Source of the DNA: Nematostella vectensis
Lineage: Eukaryota; Cnidaria; Anthozoa; Actiniaria; Edwardsiidae
Assembly (NCBI RefSeq): GCF_932526225.1
Contig: NC_064041.1
Location: forward strand, 6,903,042-6,967,041
DNA: 64,000 nucleotides
Direction of reading: 5' to 3'
Shown here: in pieces, positions 45,000 through 56,837 of the stretch
How the letters are laid out: each line of letters opens with the position of its first letter
Numbering within the stretch: position 1 is the stretch's first letter
Notes under the pieces: generated by a model
Told to the model about the DNA's origin: nothing
The model's database searches: none
Seen by the model: the letters and a program-made list of their open reading frames with translations, nothing else
Translations under genes and position numbers: made by a program

Positions 45000-45930
45000 T
45001 GCGTGTATGTGGCTCGGCCGGTGTTGCGCCTACATCGGCCAGCATTGCTCGCTCGCACGCTTGACTGACCACAGGACAAAGAAAATGTTGGCAGACCCAT
45101 TCGCAGTAATTCCCAACATTGTCTACAAGTTGGGCCATTGCCAGGCCAAGTTTTACCAGCGTTTGGCGCTGTTTGGAAGGGCTTTAACTAGTAAACTAAT
45201 TATTGTCCGTTTTGGCATTTGGCACATTTCAGCAGCGGGGGTTTAAACCCTCCTTTGGGCTGCTAGAAAGCTATATGTAACATAAAAAAATACGCCCGCC
45301 TCCTTTGTCACTGAGCCAAACCCTCCCTTTTAGCGAAAAGTTAGGTCCGCCCATGGCTTTGTGCTATACAACTTTGGCTGTAAGTAGAGTGCAATTTTTT
45401 CAAGCGCATTTGTTTGTGTGGAGCTGACGACTTTAATATAGTATACTTAAACTATTTCAATTTATTTTATGATGATTCTTTTTACTTTTGATTGTCCATT
45501 TAATTAATTTTTGCCATCTGTTTGCGTTTTTCGTCTTTTTTTTTTTCAATTTTATGCGCTTAATTTTTCGCTGACGATAAAGAAAGCCGACTATTATTTT
45601 AAACTAATTGGACTTGAACCCAAACTCAAAGTACTCGAAATGATACCGTTCCCCATCAAATATTTACAGGAATTATTAAAAGTATATTTTGCCAAAACTG
45701 CTTTAAACTCCTCAGAACAGAATATTAAACTTTAAAGGGATATCATCCTACCATATTTTCTTTTATTGTTTCGTCCGATCTTTTATTACCAAGTTTACTG
45801 TCAAATATTATTTTAAGGGCCAAAGCCTTTTAGAACAGAAAATAAAGCAATACTACAATTTGCGGTTTTTATTGAATCCAACATGTTTTAATTTCCCTTA
45901 AGGTGAGAGATATTGAAAATGACTGTAAAA
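45000..45930. other. Intergenic, no gene recognised
   Basis: Transition from the GPCR 3' minisatellite into AT-rich DNA. Short ORFs without domains. Confidence 0.4.
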
Positions 45931-45931
45931 T

Positions 45932-46180
45932 TTAAAAATTACACGAGACTTACCTGTAAGGTGAAGTTTGATTGTAATTCTACGGTTTATTGGTCAGGAG
46001 CGGAGAAGTCACGTGAGATAAGCGCGCGGGAGTCGAGCAGGCAGTTTTTAAAGGTAGGAGCTGCGAATGGTCATATAAACTAATGAAGCATAGGGTGGAG
46101 CTAAGATATAAAAGATACAACAGGGTGGGCACGCGACTTCTCCGCTCTTGACCTACAGGTAAGTCTCGTTTAATTTTTAT
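45932..46180. repeat. Inverted repeat, probably terminus of the DIRS-like element
   Basis: The left arm has AAATTACACGAGACTTACCTGTA (start 45934) and, after a 33-base interruption, GGTCAGGAGCGGAGAAGTCA (45992 on). The right arm is the inverse: GCGACTTCTCCGCTCTTGACC (to 46153), then TACAGGTAAGTCTCGT (46154-46169). DIRS elements carry inverted or complementary terminal regions at this side of the recombinase gene, so this may be the element's 3' end. Confidence 0.6.
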
Positions 46181-46386
46181 ATTAAATTATTTTGATTATT
46201 ATTTTGATTGGTCTAAGTCGCAACGAAGTCACGTGAGACTTTAAAGCGATGGCCAGGAGCAGGCCTATAGGATAACACCCGGGTATTAAATATGGTTAGA
46301 TCACTGGTGTAACTCAGTGCTGTATAGTATTAATAGGCAAAGTAGTGGGGGCTGAAACATAAAAGTGCAATTAAACAGATTAACTA

Positions 46387-48870
46387 TCAGAATCTACAAT
46401 CTCTAGGTTTGTTATAAAACTTCCTTAATGTCTCAGCATTGGTCCATCCTACTGCCTCCAAGATGCTCTCTATTGGCATGGCAGCCTTGACAGCAGATGT
46501 GAAGGCTGTTCTTGTGCTATGCGCACCAAATGTGTTTGTGTTCAAACCAGCCTTTTCAAGCACTTCCCTTAGCCCATATGCTCTGTGGACACTTTATTGT
46601 GAGGCTTCTGATAACTAATAAACAAACGCGAACTTGTTCGTAGAGATCTTGTTCGTTCTAAATACTCCTTAAGAAGACTAACAACACATAACTGTTTATC
46701 AAAATAAGCTTGTAACTCTAGTTTCCCAAGATGCTTACTTGGCCTTGACGTTTTCAACAGTTCTTGTATATAAAAGACACACTTGTCATCGGTCACAGAC
46801 ACTGCAGCAGTGTCAAGTGCATGTATTGTCTGACATCGCTGTCCAGACAGTAGTGCGATAAGCATCACCGTTGTCATAGTTAAGTCCACGATCATAGTTA
46901 AGTCCACGAGGGATAGACTCTCTGGCGGATGAAGGGTTTTTAGATAATTGAATACTATTGACACATCCCATATTTCTTTGTATCTTGGAAGAGTAGGTCG
47001 TATGATATATATAACCTTCATAAATTTGCATACCAAGGCGTTGTTCTCAAATGTGCCACCTTCTGATGGGAAATGACTGTTGCGAGGGCAGATCTTGCCG
47101 TTTTTTGTGCACTGTATTCCAACTGTGATTGGTAGCGCTCACCAAGGGAATTTAATCCATGAGTGACAGTCGCTTAAAAACTGGATCAATCTTCCGTTGA
47201 TTCCAGCACAGCTCCCATCTTCTGATATATGAGGAATATTGCTTTGTTGTGCCAGATCTCCAGCCTTGAAGGATGACGCTGGTAACTGAAGCTGAAAGGC
47301 CTTGATCTTCGAGAAGTCCCCCGACAAGTGGCATGCTAGAAGTTTCAGTTTCTTGTGCAACAGATGAATCTGCTCTGGACTCGATGTTAGGAATAATGTG
47401 CTTTTTTTTTCCTGGGATCACAAAAGGTGGTGCAATTAGTATGCTAGTGAGCAATGGCCACCATGGCTGGGTTGGCCAGAGTGGCACCACAACCAGGCCT
47501 GTTGCCTGGTCTAATTCCACTTTCCTCAAGACCTTCTGGATAAGCCAGAATGGGGGAAATGCATAGAAGTCAAACGTTGACCAAATAACATGGAAGGCGT
47601 TGATTTCAAATGCTCCTGGGTCAGGTTGATAAGAGATATAACATTCGAATTTATAGTTTATCCTAGATGCAAACAGGTCAATATTTGGCTTAAAGTCAAG
47701 CTTGTTTAGAATGGTCTAAAATATTTCTATATTTAAGGCCCATTCAGTTTCCCTTCGTTGTTTCAGAGTCAGCGATGGTGTTCTCTTTTGCAGGGATGTG
47801 AGGCAAAGTAATCCATGTATATCATGCTTAATTCATCAATCCCAGATATGGATAACCAGCTCATTGATATCCCTTGAATGACAGGTCCCCATTTGGTTCA
47901 GACACGCTACAGCAGTTGTTTTCTCCACTAAAATGTAAACTGATTCCCCTGCAACCTTCTGTGAAAAAGCTTGTAATGCTAAAAGGACAGCCTTCAAGGT
48001 AATTTATGTGGTGTTGTGTCTCCATAGGAGGCCAACAGCCCCCTGTAGGGGTACCCTCTACTGCACACCCCACCCTTTTTGGAGGCTTCTGTGGCCATGT
48101 TGACCATTGCCTTTTTCCCTGGTTAACAGGCTTGTAAGCTGTTTCAACCGAGGCTACCCATCAATTAAGGTCTCTTATTGCAGCAGAGGATAATACCATA
48201 GGTCTATCAAAATTACCACAATTGGCTTTAGGGTCTGGGTTTTGTCAATTTCTACATGTCTATGGTGAAGTGGACCATATAAAACCCATTCGAAGCTAGA
48301 GGTTAATAGCCCCAAGACCTGAGCTACTGCCCTAATGGAATTCATAGGGCAGTTTAGAAGCCGCTGACAGGCCTCTTTTACTTTAGCAGCTTTCTCTGTA
48401 GTAAGGGATACTCTCATTCTTTTGGAGTCCAAAATAAAACCAAGGAAGTAAGCCTTTGTGTGGGGATAGGTTTATGACAAAACCAAGTTGCCTAAAAAAT
48501 GCAAGTGTATCAATAACATTATTCACACATGCCTCATAATTGTCTGCTTGAAAATATGAATCGTCAATATAGGCAAAAGAGAGGTGTCCCTTTCTAAGAG
48601 CCGAGTATACTGGCTTTAGAAGCTTTGTAAATTTTCGGGGGCAGAGTGCTAGCCTATTAGGGAAGCACGTTAACTGGTACAGTTTTCCGCGCCATGAGAA
48701 TCTCAGGTATTTTTGATCTGACTGTGCGATTGCATCGGAGTAGTATGCTGAGTTTAAATCGACAGAGCACATGTTGCACTCTGGTTTCATCTTTTCAAAC
48801 GCCGTGTTTATTGAGTCCATTTTAAACTGTTCGGGCCGTTCTGTGAATTCAATTAATAGGGAGCTTCACA
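46387..48870 (-). mobile_element. DIRS-like retrotransposon (RT, RNase H, tyrosine recombinase), decayed
   Basis: Minus-strand order is RT, RNase H, tyrosine recombinase, which defines DIRS-type elements. RT (48820-48383) shows CSVDLNSAYYSDAI, RGKLYQLTCFPN and the catalytic YIDDS. A frameshift near 48440 leads to DSKRMRVSLTTEKAAKV and an RNase H-like region (48432-47861, further shifts). The recombinase begins around 47529 (core-binding part with GTTKQYSSYIRRWELC), continues at 47036-46569 (SGQRCQTIHALD, the Arg box) and, after a frameshift near 46585, ends GAHSTRTAFTSAV, EAVGWTNAETLRKFYNK with HxxR, W and the nucleophilic Tyr, stop at 46387. The 5' side is cut near 48870, so no gag is seen. 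Multiple frameshifts make it inactive. Confidence 0.85.
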
Positions 48871-49920
48871 AAGTGTTTTTTAATTGTGTTCTTGGTCTGG
48901 CTCGTCATCACTTTCCGAGCAGCAAATTGAGAAATAAATTCTACTATATTTTTGGATCCGCAATAATTTAGTTTATCTGAATACGTTATGCTCAAATTCG
49001 CGTTAATCTCACTTGGTGTGACACAAGTTGTCCGAAAGTTCGCGTTCATTTGATATGCGTACGCGTTCATTTGATATGCGTACATTTGATACACGTTAAT
49101 ATCTACCAGCGTTAATTTCCTATAATAAGGTACAAAATCTTTCCAAAGTTGCATATAATTCTCTTGTTGTCCCCTGTGGGGTGTTTTTTTTCCTGGTTCC
49201 GTTTCGTTCGCTCGCGGTACAAAGAAGCAGTCATTAAGGTAAAGTATCGATTTGTTTAGTTCCTTGTTTGCTTTTGTTCATATTTTTCTGCTTTTCCGCC
49301 TTCGTGTTGTAGTATTCTAGCACTCCGTAAATGTAGAAAAATAAGATAAATAATTTAAAGAAGTAAAAGACGATTGAGAACCAGCCGAACTGTATTGCTG
49401 GCTGGTATTGCTGGCGCTTCTGTTGAGGCAAAAGAACCGATTCCATTCCTCACTAGATCAACTTGGACGTGTCAAGGGTGATGACTCGCCTTCGTGTGCT
49501 TTCTTGGTAATCAATTCACTTTAAACACTTCTTCACGTAATCATGTTTTGTTTCTCCGGGGGTCGGGGTTCCCATCTCTTTTTAATTTGTAGTTTAATTG
49601 TATCTTACCGTTACGGGCAATTCTCATGTGAAGCCCAAAGGAATTGCTGTCAGGCATTGTAACTAGGATTTGTGGACGGGGGTATGCAGTCTTAGATGTC
49701 GGTCAGAAAGAAATTCTAGCATTTTAAATATCAATCCTTCCAAAAGAAACTACCCGCTTTTCAGGGGCTTCTGGGTTTTTGTTCGCACCCTGCACCAACA
49801 ACTACTTAGACGCCTTACTATGTATGTCGCTATTACTGTATAATGTATGTAGCTATTATGTTTTGTACAAATTATTGATGACATGTTCTTGATTTATTGA
49901 ATCAGATTATCTGTGCAGAA
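48871..49920. other. No gene recognised; short tandem repeat at 49040-49090
   Basis: Between the DIRS-like element and the GPCR pseudogene. A GCGTACATTTGATATGCGTAC-like unit (CGCGTTCATTTGATATGCGTA) is repeated about three times at 49040-49095. Nothing else supported. Confidence 0.4.
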
Positions 49921-49922
49921 GG

Positions 49923-52830
49923 ATGATCGCTAACAAAAGTTCGTTCAACGCCACCGCAGGAGTTTTCACGCCTTTGACAAGCCAAACTAAAGTCGCACTA
50001 ACAGCGATCATCTACATTGTCGGGGTTATAGCAACGATAGGAAACATCGGCATCATTGCATTCAGACACGCGCTCAACCATCGCAGGCTACAGCGAAATA
50101 GAACGTTCTACTTTGTGCAGAGTCTCGCCTGATCTGATTTAGGGGCTAGTGTCCTTAGTCTTCCTCTCTACAATACCATCATGCTTGTGGATGTAGTGAA
50201 GAACGATTACATTTGTAAGGCAGTGCGGGCAGTGAACATTGCTTTCCCTGTTATAACTATTCAGAACTTGCTGGTCATTGCATTGGAGAGATACGTTGCC
50301 ATATTCATTCATTCATTCATTCATTTTTTTATTTTGCACTATTTTGAATAAGATAAAGAATATTTGGATACAGGTAGAAAAAAGGGGAAGTTAACTATTT
50401 ACGGTACTTAAGAAGAAAAAAAAATTTAAGGTGCGCAGTGACCATAGAAGCATAAGCTTTCGAGATGGTCACTGCCACAGTCAGATTTCGAGGGTCTTAC
50501 AGGATATTATTATAATATTATTATAATATTATTATTATTATTTTTTTTTTTTTTTTTTTTTACAATATATAATATATACATAAACAAAATATAATATTTT
50601 AGAGTGAGGAAAAGTAAATCTGGCCAGGGTGGATCAATATTAATTCTGATTATTTAATAAATGCAATTTCAGTTGTTCTATGAAGGAATTGTAAGGTAAG
50701 GACTTAATGCAATTTGGTATTTTTTCCCAAAATCTAGAAGACATGGCTGTAAATTTAGTTAATCCATAATTGGTTTTGGAAGCTGGCCTAAAGAGATTGC
50801 CTTTGGAAGCATATCTGGTATTATGTGAGTGAACTTGAGTGGCAGGCAGGATTAGATTACATAATGGCTTAGGCATAGTATCAGGAAAGTGTTGGAGCTT
50901 ATAAACAAGAGATGATATCCTTAGATTATGTATGTTATCAAGATTCAGGATCCTAAGCAGTTGGTAATAATTCGATGGACTTTCCCTTTGGGGAGCAAAG
51001 AAAATAGAGCGAATGCATTTATTCTGCTTCGTTTTGATAGGGCGAAGCCGTGTTTGGCTTGCCGAGCCCCAGCTCATTATACCATAAGAAATATATGGGT
51101 AAATTAAATTATAGTATAGTTGTGTTAAAGTAGTCAGGGGAAGAAAATAACGTAACTTGGAAATGATTCCAAGATTTTTTGCGAGGCATTTATTAACATG
51201 ATTTAGTTGTGAATTCCATTTGAGATGTTCATCAATAAAGACACCTAAGTATTTTATGTTGTTAGTATTCTTTATACCATATGCTGTTAAGTCAATAGAA
51301 ACACTTTTTCTGGGGGAGGTGACAGTGATATGATGAGTTTTCTTAAAATTAATGGACAACTTATTAGCGTTACAGTATTTGATGACATTGTCTAATTCAC
51401 TATTAACAGTGGTTTCTAAATCTTTGGGGTTTTTTGAAGTATAAAATAGATTTGTATCATCTGCAAATATTCTAAATTTCAGTTTCTTAGAAGAGTTGGG
51501 GAGATCATTAATATATAAGAGGAATAATAAGGGACCAAGGGTAGATCCTTGAGGAACTCCGCAAGAGATTGGTAGCATAGATGATTCCGCATTGCCAATT
51601 TTGACAAACTGATGACGATTAGAGAGATAACTAGAAAACCATTTTGCGGGGGTTCCCCTGACTCCATATTTGTACATTTTAGCTAATAAGATGTCGTGGT
51701 TAATAGTATCAAATGCCTTTGAAAAATCTAAGAAAATAGCACATGTAGTCATACCTTGGTCAATAGAAGACTTGAGGGTCTCAACAGTTTCTAATATGGC
51801 ATGTTCGGTTGAATGGCCTTTCCGAAATCCAAATTGAAATTCAAATAAAATTTTATGTTTTTCAAGAAAAAAAATCAGCTGGTTGTAGATAAGCTTCTCA
51901 AGAATCTTGCTAAATGAACAGATTATTGATATTGGTCTATAATTCCCTGGTTCAGTGGCATCCCCACTTTTATATATAGGAGTAACCCTTGAGATTTTGA
52001 AAATATCAGGGACTTCACCACTTGCTATAGATTCATTATAAATGGCAGTAAAGGGAGAGGCTAGGATGGATGCTGACAATTTTATAAATTTATTAGGAAT
52101 AGTAATATATGATTTATTTTCATTAAGAGATGCAAAAAGTAAAAAAACCTTTCCTATTCCACCCGTTCTTTGTGCCTTCTGTCAAGACAGTTAATTGGTC
52201 TTGATGGCATGGGCTTACGGCATTGTTGGATCCATTATCATCTCTCCGCTACCTACAACTTGATCCCAGTAAACATTGACAACGACAAGTATACTCTAGT
52301 ATGCCTTTACGACAACAGTATCGCAGCTTACAAGGCTATGTACTACGGAATTGTGATAATTCCAAGTGTTATCTTAATCTTTATAGTTGTTTAAGTTTCG
52401 CGATATTTCAGGAAAAGGCGGGTTTTAATCGACAATTGCAATTCTGCAGATATTTGGAAACTTAAAGCCCCTCGCATGTTTCCTCGATGTTCTTATCGCA
52501 TTTATCAACCCATACATGTTGTGGTTCATTTATACTTTCGTCTACTTCACATTCAAGCCAAAAATGGGTTTTGAGTTCATAGCTCGTTATGCTGTCGCTA
52601 CACCCGCCCTAGCAAACGGCGCCATCAACCCCGCCATTTATGTTTATCACTCCAAAGAGTTGCGCGAAATACTATGGAAGATTTTGCAAGTTCGAGTGCC
52701 TAAGGCGCCTCCGGAGAATGTTAGGCTGGGAGAGGGCCCCTTATATTTGAAGGGAAATTACCTGGCTCCCGTTCAACCGTTAGCAAATACAGTCATTTAT
52801 TTTGAGCACCTAAGTCAATATTCTAATGTA
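49923..52830 (+). pseudogene. GPCR pseudogene, paralogue of 42012, split by a LINE
   Basis: From ATG 49923 to 50306 the sequence is nearly identical to the intact receptor through TM1-TM3. The codon for Trp82 (SLAWSDL) is TGA here. At 50306 a 1.85-kb LINE interrupts the ERYVAIF region; homology resumes at 52160 (CACCCGTTCTTTGTGCC). Further damage: loss of four bases in the KRLVL codons near 52195, a two-base gain at about 52245, a 12-base loss in TM5 (about 52355), and a TAA in place of an Arg codon at about 52393. TM6-TM7 (52516 on) keep an open frame with NPAIYVYHSKELREIL but are much more diverged than the first half. The N-terminal 13 codons also differ. Confidence 0.93.
50307..52154 (-). 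mobile_element. 5'-truncated non-LTR retrotransposon (CR1/L2/Jockey-like), RT-coding
   Basis: The minus strand encodes about 500 residues of ORF2 from near 52140 to the stop at 50640: PDIFKISRVTPIYKSGD, NYRPISIICSFSKILEKLI, FGFRKGHSTEHAI, FLDFSKAFDTINHDIL, GVPQGSTLGPLLFLLYINDL and the catalytic FADDTNLF, followed by the RT thumb and C-terminal region. No endonuclease is present; the insertion is cut just upstream of RT. The 3' end carries short tandem GAAT/TGAA repeats after an A-rich stretch. TATTC at 50302-50306 and 52155-52159 is a 5-bp target duplication. The RT frame is uninterrupted, so the insertion is fairly young, yet the copy cannot be autonomous. Confidence 0.92.
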
Positions 52831-52884
52831 TTCAATACTTCTATTAAAAATACATTATTCTATAAAAAAAAAATGATTTTTTGG

Positions 52885-53065
52885 GGTGCGGCGTGCGTAT
52901 ACACGTCGTATGGTTTGCGTGTACTGTGCGTATGCGAGGCGTATGATCTGCGTGTACCCCCGTGGCGTTCTTGTATTTGGCGTGTGGTGTGGGTTAGTGT
53001 TCCGTGATATTTGTTGCGTCTTGCGTGTTTACTTGACGTGTGTTGTACGTGCGTGACGTGGTTCG
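52885..53065. repeat. GTGCGTGT-rich remnant related to the 43-bp array
   Basis: Located at the same relative place 3' of the pseudogene as the 43-bp array is 3' of the intact GPCR. Words such as TTTGCGTGTACTGTGCGTAT and GGCGTATGATCTGCGTGTAC resemble the array unit, but no regular long array is present. Confidence 0.55.
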
Positions 53066-54180
53066 TGCTATCAGGCGCGGTTATAGTCCAAGTGGGTCAC
53101 CAGTCACCCTGAACCCCCCCCCCCCTAGATCCGCGATTTTGCAGCTTTGCGGAGCACAACACAATAAACAATGAACATAAAAAAAAACATTTTATTCATA
53201 AACGAAAAAAGATTAAGATAGTTGACGTTGTACGAGTGTCTTGAACGCGAAACCGCGCTATAAAGAGAGCGTGCCCAGGGCAGCGACACCTTCAGTTGTC
53301 GCTCAGCCGTCGAGCTGTCAAGACGTATCGGATTTTCGTATCGGATTTTCTTATCGGAATCGAATATTTGGTTCCCAACAAACTAACAAAGGTAGAAAGA
53401 AACATTGAGTTGAGAAAGATGGGGAAGTTATTTGGGTTTTAAAGGACGCATTCAGAGTTTTATTATGAAATTTTGTGTCTACCACTCTGCCTGACGGTTA
53501 GTCTGCCATGTTGGTTTTGATTTCAAACTTCTCGAGGTGTGAAAAGTGGGCGTCCCTATCTATTTATAGCGCGGTTTTGCGTTTAAGCGATACAGTTGTA
53601 CCCTTTTAATATAGAATAAGCAAATAATGCTACGGTGAAGCTGACGGGTATAGTCTCAGAATGTTTCTCATAAAGAATGTCAATCAGACGAACTAATAGT
53701 ATCTACATGACATCTTTGGTGCAATTGTATATCCTGTTCGTGCATTTCTAAGCTGGACTAAAGCATTTGTTTAACGTCGGTGCTCTGAAATCAAACGATA
53801 TCGATACCGGACTCAATCCGACAGCAGTAGACCTCCCAAACATTTATTTTGTCCTTATGGTAACGCTTCTCGATACCCCGAGCTTATCGAGAGGGTAGGT
53901 AGGTAGGCTTAGGAGCCATAAATAATAATGTAAAAAGACCAGTAGAGCTCAATTTGTTGGATTCGACCTCAAACACATATCTTTTAGACTTACCCAATGT
54001 ATCTAAGGATTTCGTGTAAAGGCCGATTTAGACAGCACGATGTATAGTCGTATGGGAGCTGCCTACACTATGAATTACACACTACCACTATCGTAGTCGT
54101 GCATCGCAGCGGAGTCGTACGCTGATTTACACTCTACGAATGAGTTGTAGAGGTGTTGCAGGCAAGTCGAATACGACTTA
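53066..54180. other. No gene recognised; possible TATA promoter near 53257
   Basis: A GCTATAAAGAGAGCGTGCCC sequence at about 53257-53276 is followed by GC-rich DNA and, near 53390, ACAAAGGTAGAAAG, which could be a first exon's donor. This is a weak suggestion only; no downstream coding exon was found on the plus strand. Confidence 0.25.
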
Positions 54181-54181
54181 A

Positions 54182-54402
54182 TGTGTAGTTCCTGAAAATC
54201 CCCCCCCCCCCCCCCCACATCATTGAGGAGATTGGAAATTCCGGGGGGTGGGGGGTTTAAACCCCCAGGAATTTCCAGAGCGGAGGGGGACAAAATGCCC
54301 TTTTTCCTTAACACTTACTGTATTTTTTTTCCAGGGGGTTGAAAATTCCAGAGCGGTGGGGGGGGGAGGGGGGGGGGTATGGATATTATCTGGAACTACA
54401 CA
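54182..54402. mobile_element. MITE with TGTGTAGTTCC inverted ends, copy 2
   Basis: Left end TGTGTAGTTCCTGAAAAT plus poly-C, right end GGGGTATGGATATTATCT then GGAACTACACA. Internal GAAATTCC / GGAATTTCC modules and ACACTTACTGTATT match the copy at 14818-15188. Confidence 0.8.
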
Positions 54403-54645
54403 ATCGTGGTGTCTAAATAAACCTATAGAGTTTTTGGCCTAAGACAAACGTAGTTATTTTAGTACCAGTACAAATGCAAATACAAGCGACTGAGTTAAAA
54501 ATGGAATTGGTTACTTTGCATTTGCATTTGGAACGGCACATAAAGAAATGCGTTTATTCTAGGCCTTAGTAATCATGAATAAACACCCAGCGTGCTTCAG
54601 GTGCTTCAGGTTTCGGTGGATCCTTGGGCCAGTGATTGCATACTA

Positions 54646-56837
54646 TTAAGCGGAGGGAGAAATGGGTGGGGTGATGTCACCGGGTGATGCTAGATATTTA
54701 TTCAAAAAATCAATCATTCTTTGGGTGGACAATTCCGCAATGGCGGGGTTATAATTATCACTGTGGGGATTAGTGAATGCGTGACCAGCATTATACTCAA
54801 AGAACTGGTCATTCCAACCCGTCACGTTACCAGCTTCTAACTTCCGGCGGAGCTCCTGGTACTCAGCAGGCCCAGCGGTGCGCGATGTGTCGTTCCTTCC
54901 AAAGTGACACTGTACGGGTATCTGGATAGTGGAGACGTTTGCAAGTGAATTTGGGGGGATGCCGTAGAAGGGGACTGCAGCTGAGATCTCCTTCACGTGG
55001 ACGGCAGCGGCGAGACTAAGGGATCCGCCCATGCAGAACCCAGTGATGCCGACCTTTTTGCAGCCCATGTCCAGGAGGTACCTCGCAGCGCCCCGAATAT
55101 CCTCGACTGCGGCCGGGTAGTCCAAGTTTTCGGTCAGGTGTTTGGCTCCTAGTCATGTGGGGTGACGGAATTAGTATATACGGTGGAACCACTATTTACA
55201 TACATTATATTTGATAAGGAAAAATTTTGTGACGAACTCCTCGAGCCGAGGGTACCCTTTTATATCAAATTGGTCAAAGGGAATTCGGTCACTTACGTGT
55301 GGAGTTTTTTTCTCTTTTCATTTCATTTTTTTACCAAGGGTAAAAAAGCCATCGGCTGATTTGGGGAAGCCTTCCCTGCTAGCAGAGGCCTCTTTTCTCT
55401 GTATTTCGCTGGGCTGGAGTTCGCGAGGAAAAGATACCTCTGCCATGGGTCGCAAGTTCGTTTGATCAAACCGCCGTCCACGATCGTGGACGGGAGATCC
55501 AGAGCGCATGCTCCGTTTATTAATTACTGGCCACTATTTGAGCCCACAATGACTAGCGCATGCATGAAACGTATATCCGCTGCGGGATAATAAGCCCGCA
55601 TTCGAAACGGCGTCCTCCGTAGAAATATCACGCGACGAATTACAAAAGAAGCCATTCAATGCCTTATCTTCATTCAGCATTTTCTCTCTTTTGATTAACG
55701 AGTCAATCTTCCTTTTACAGGTTTTGCATATTCTTCTGGAAATAGCTGATCTAAGTTTACTAAAAAGTTTTGTAACATTTTCTTCGAGTCCAACTGTGCG
55801 ATATTTACATTGAAGAAACTCGCCTGCCTTCCCTGCTAGCAGAGGCCTCTTTTCTCTGTATTTCGCTGGGCTGGCGTTCGCGAGGAAAAGAGACCTCTGC
55901 CATGGGTCGAAACTGTTTTTGTTGCGCATGCGTGAGCCTTAATAAGCGACCGACGTGCCAAAACCCGTACCATCGCGCGAAAGCTGTCAATATGCTAATA
56001 TGCTTTGCATGGGTTTAGTAATGAAATCATGAATCAAACTCCGGTTAGTTCTCCTCTTCGAAAAAAGAAAACAACTGTTCAATTTGAATCACCTAAAACG
56101 TCACTTAAAAGATTGAACAGCAAACGCAGCAAAGACGAGTTTTGTCTTGTTTGTGGGATTAATTTCAAGACATCTGGGCATCTGGGAGGTATTAAATAAA
56201 AACAATAACAAAAGCGTGGCTGACAAGGGCTCTTTTAAGTAATTGAATATCATTGTCCTCTCTCATACCCTCCCCTCCCCTCCCCCTGTCATGCAGCACC
56301 CCCTGTCAGGCATCAAATGGCTGTTATGTAATCCGATATAAAAAATCTGCATTAAACGTTTCCAATGAATAGTAATGAAGGCGGATTTGCTTTGAGTTGT
56401 GTAAGGCAAGGTCTTTTAAGTTGACTTACAGCTTCTATATATGTTATCTTCCTTATCGACTCCCTGTCCACGGTGAATACGCGAGTTAAAAGCAACGCGC
56501 AAGTTTATCTATTCAAAACATGCATTTGGTTGTTAATACCTGCATAGTCTACGGCAACTTGGCCTCGATAAAGATCAGGGACCAATGTGACAAAGTTCCC
56601 TCGGTTGGAAATATTCACCGCTTGTTGTTTGATCTGCTCGTTCATTCCCCACCATTCCTGCACTACGATCACACATCTCTGAGTGTGCGTTATGTTCCCC
56701 GCTAGGGAACCTGGGCATGGGCCGAGCGAGTTTGAAGAATTGAACATAACGGGTTCCTTAATAACATGGTTATCTTGGACATTAACTTGGACGTTTAGTA
56801 GCATGGAAAGCAAGCCCCAGACGTTTTCGATGTACAT
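54646..56837 (-). CDS. Dienelactone hydrolase family protein (CMBL-like), two exons
   Basis: Exons 56837-56540 and 55148-54646 join in phase (CTATGCAG/GTATT donor, CTAG/GAGCC acceptor) to give 266 residues, close to the family size of about 245. Exon 1 holds the beta strand and oxyanion segment CVIVVQEWWGMN and VPDLYRG; exon 2 the nucleophile elbow GITGFCMGGS with Cys138, Asp186 in FGRND and His222 in YNAGHAFTN, i.e. the Cys-Asp-His triad of dienelactone hydrolases. The family hydrolyses cyclic esters; human CMBL activates ester prodrugs; the natural substrate here is unknown. The ATG at 56837 is the only one in the open frame. The first 50 residues (MYIENVWGLLSML) are longer than usual and could be a leader. 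The 1.4-kb intron carries two hairpin repeats and two zinc-binding-protein fragments. Confidence 0.88.
55373..55451. repeat. Hairpin repeat (CCCTGCTAGCAGAGGCC), copy 2
   Basis: CCCTGCTAGCAGAGGCCTCT, TTTCTCTGTATTTCGCTGGG, then CTGGAGTTCGCGAGGAAAAG, ATACCTCTGCCATGGGTCG. It is imperfectly self-complementary and related to 16645-16715. Confidence 0.85.
55534..55828 (-). pseudogene. Fragment of a CxxC zinc-binding protein (second half)
   Basis: Reads GEFLQCKYRTVGLEENVTKL, then RRICKTCKRKIDSLI with a CxxC knuckle, and a helical RKIDSL-KREKMLNE tail. It resembles the C-terminal half of ZAD-like CxxC...CxxC modules common in cnidarian transposon-associated proteins. It starts right after the AG of hairpin copy 3. 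No complete gene; see the opposite-strand piece at 56032. Confidence 0.35.
55829..55909. repeat. Hairpin repeat (CCCTGCTAGCAGAGGCC), copy 3
   Basis: Almost identical to copy 2 (55373-55451), in the same orientation 456 bp away. The same peptide PAKYREKRPLLAG results from translating the minus strand here and at 16645-16715. Confidence 0.85.
56032..56199 (+). pseudogene. Fragment of a CxxC zinc-binding protein (first half)
   Basis: Reads NQTPVSSPLRKKKTTVQF, then DEFCLVCGINFKTSGH, with a CxxC knuckle, ending at a possible donor GG/GTATTA. It looks like the N-terminal half of the kind of protein whose second half lies at 55534-55828 in the opposite orientation. Confidence 0.35.

Noticed and set aside
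45511..45735. 74-codon plus ORF
   Set aside because: Phe/Leu/Lys-rich translation of AT-rich DNA without recognisable domain or splice context.
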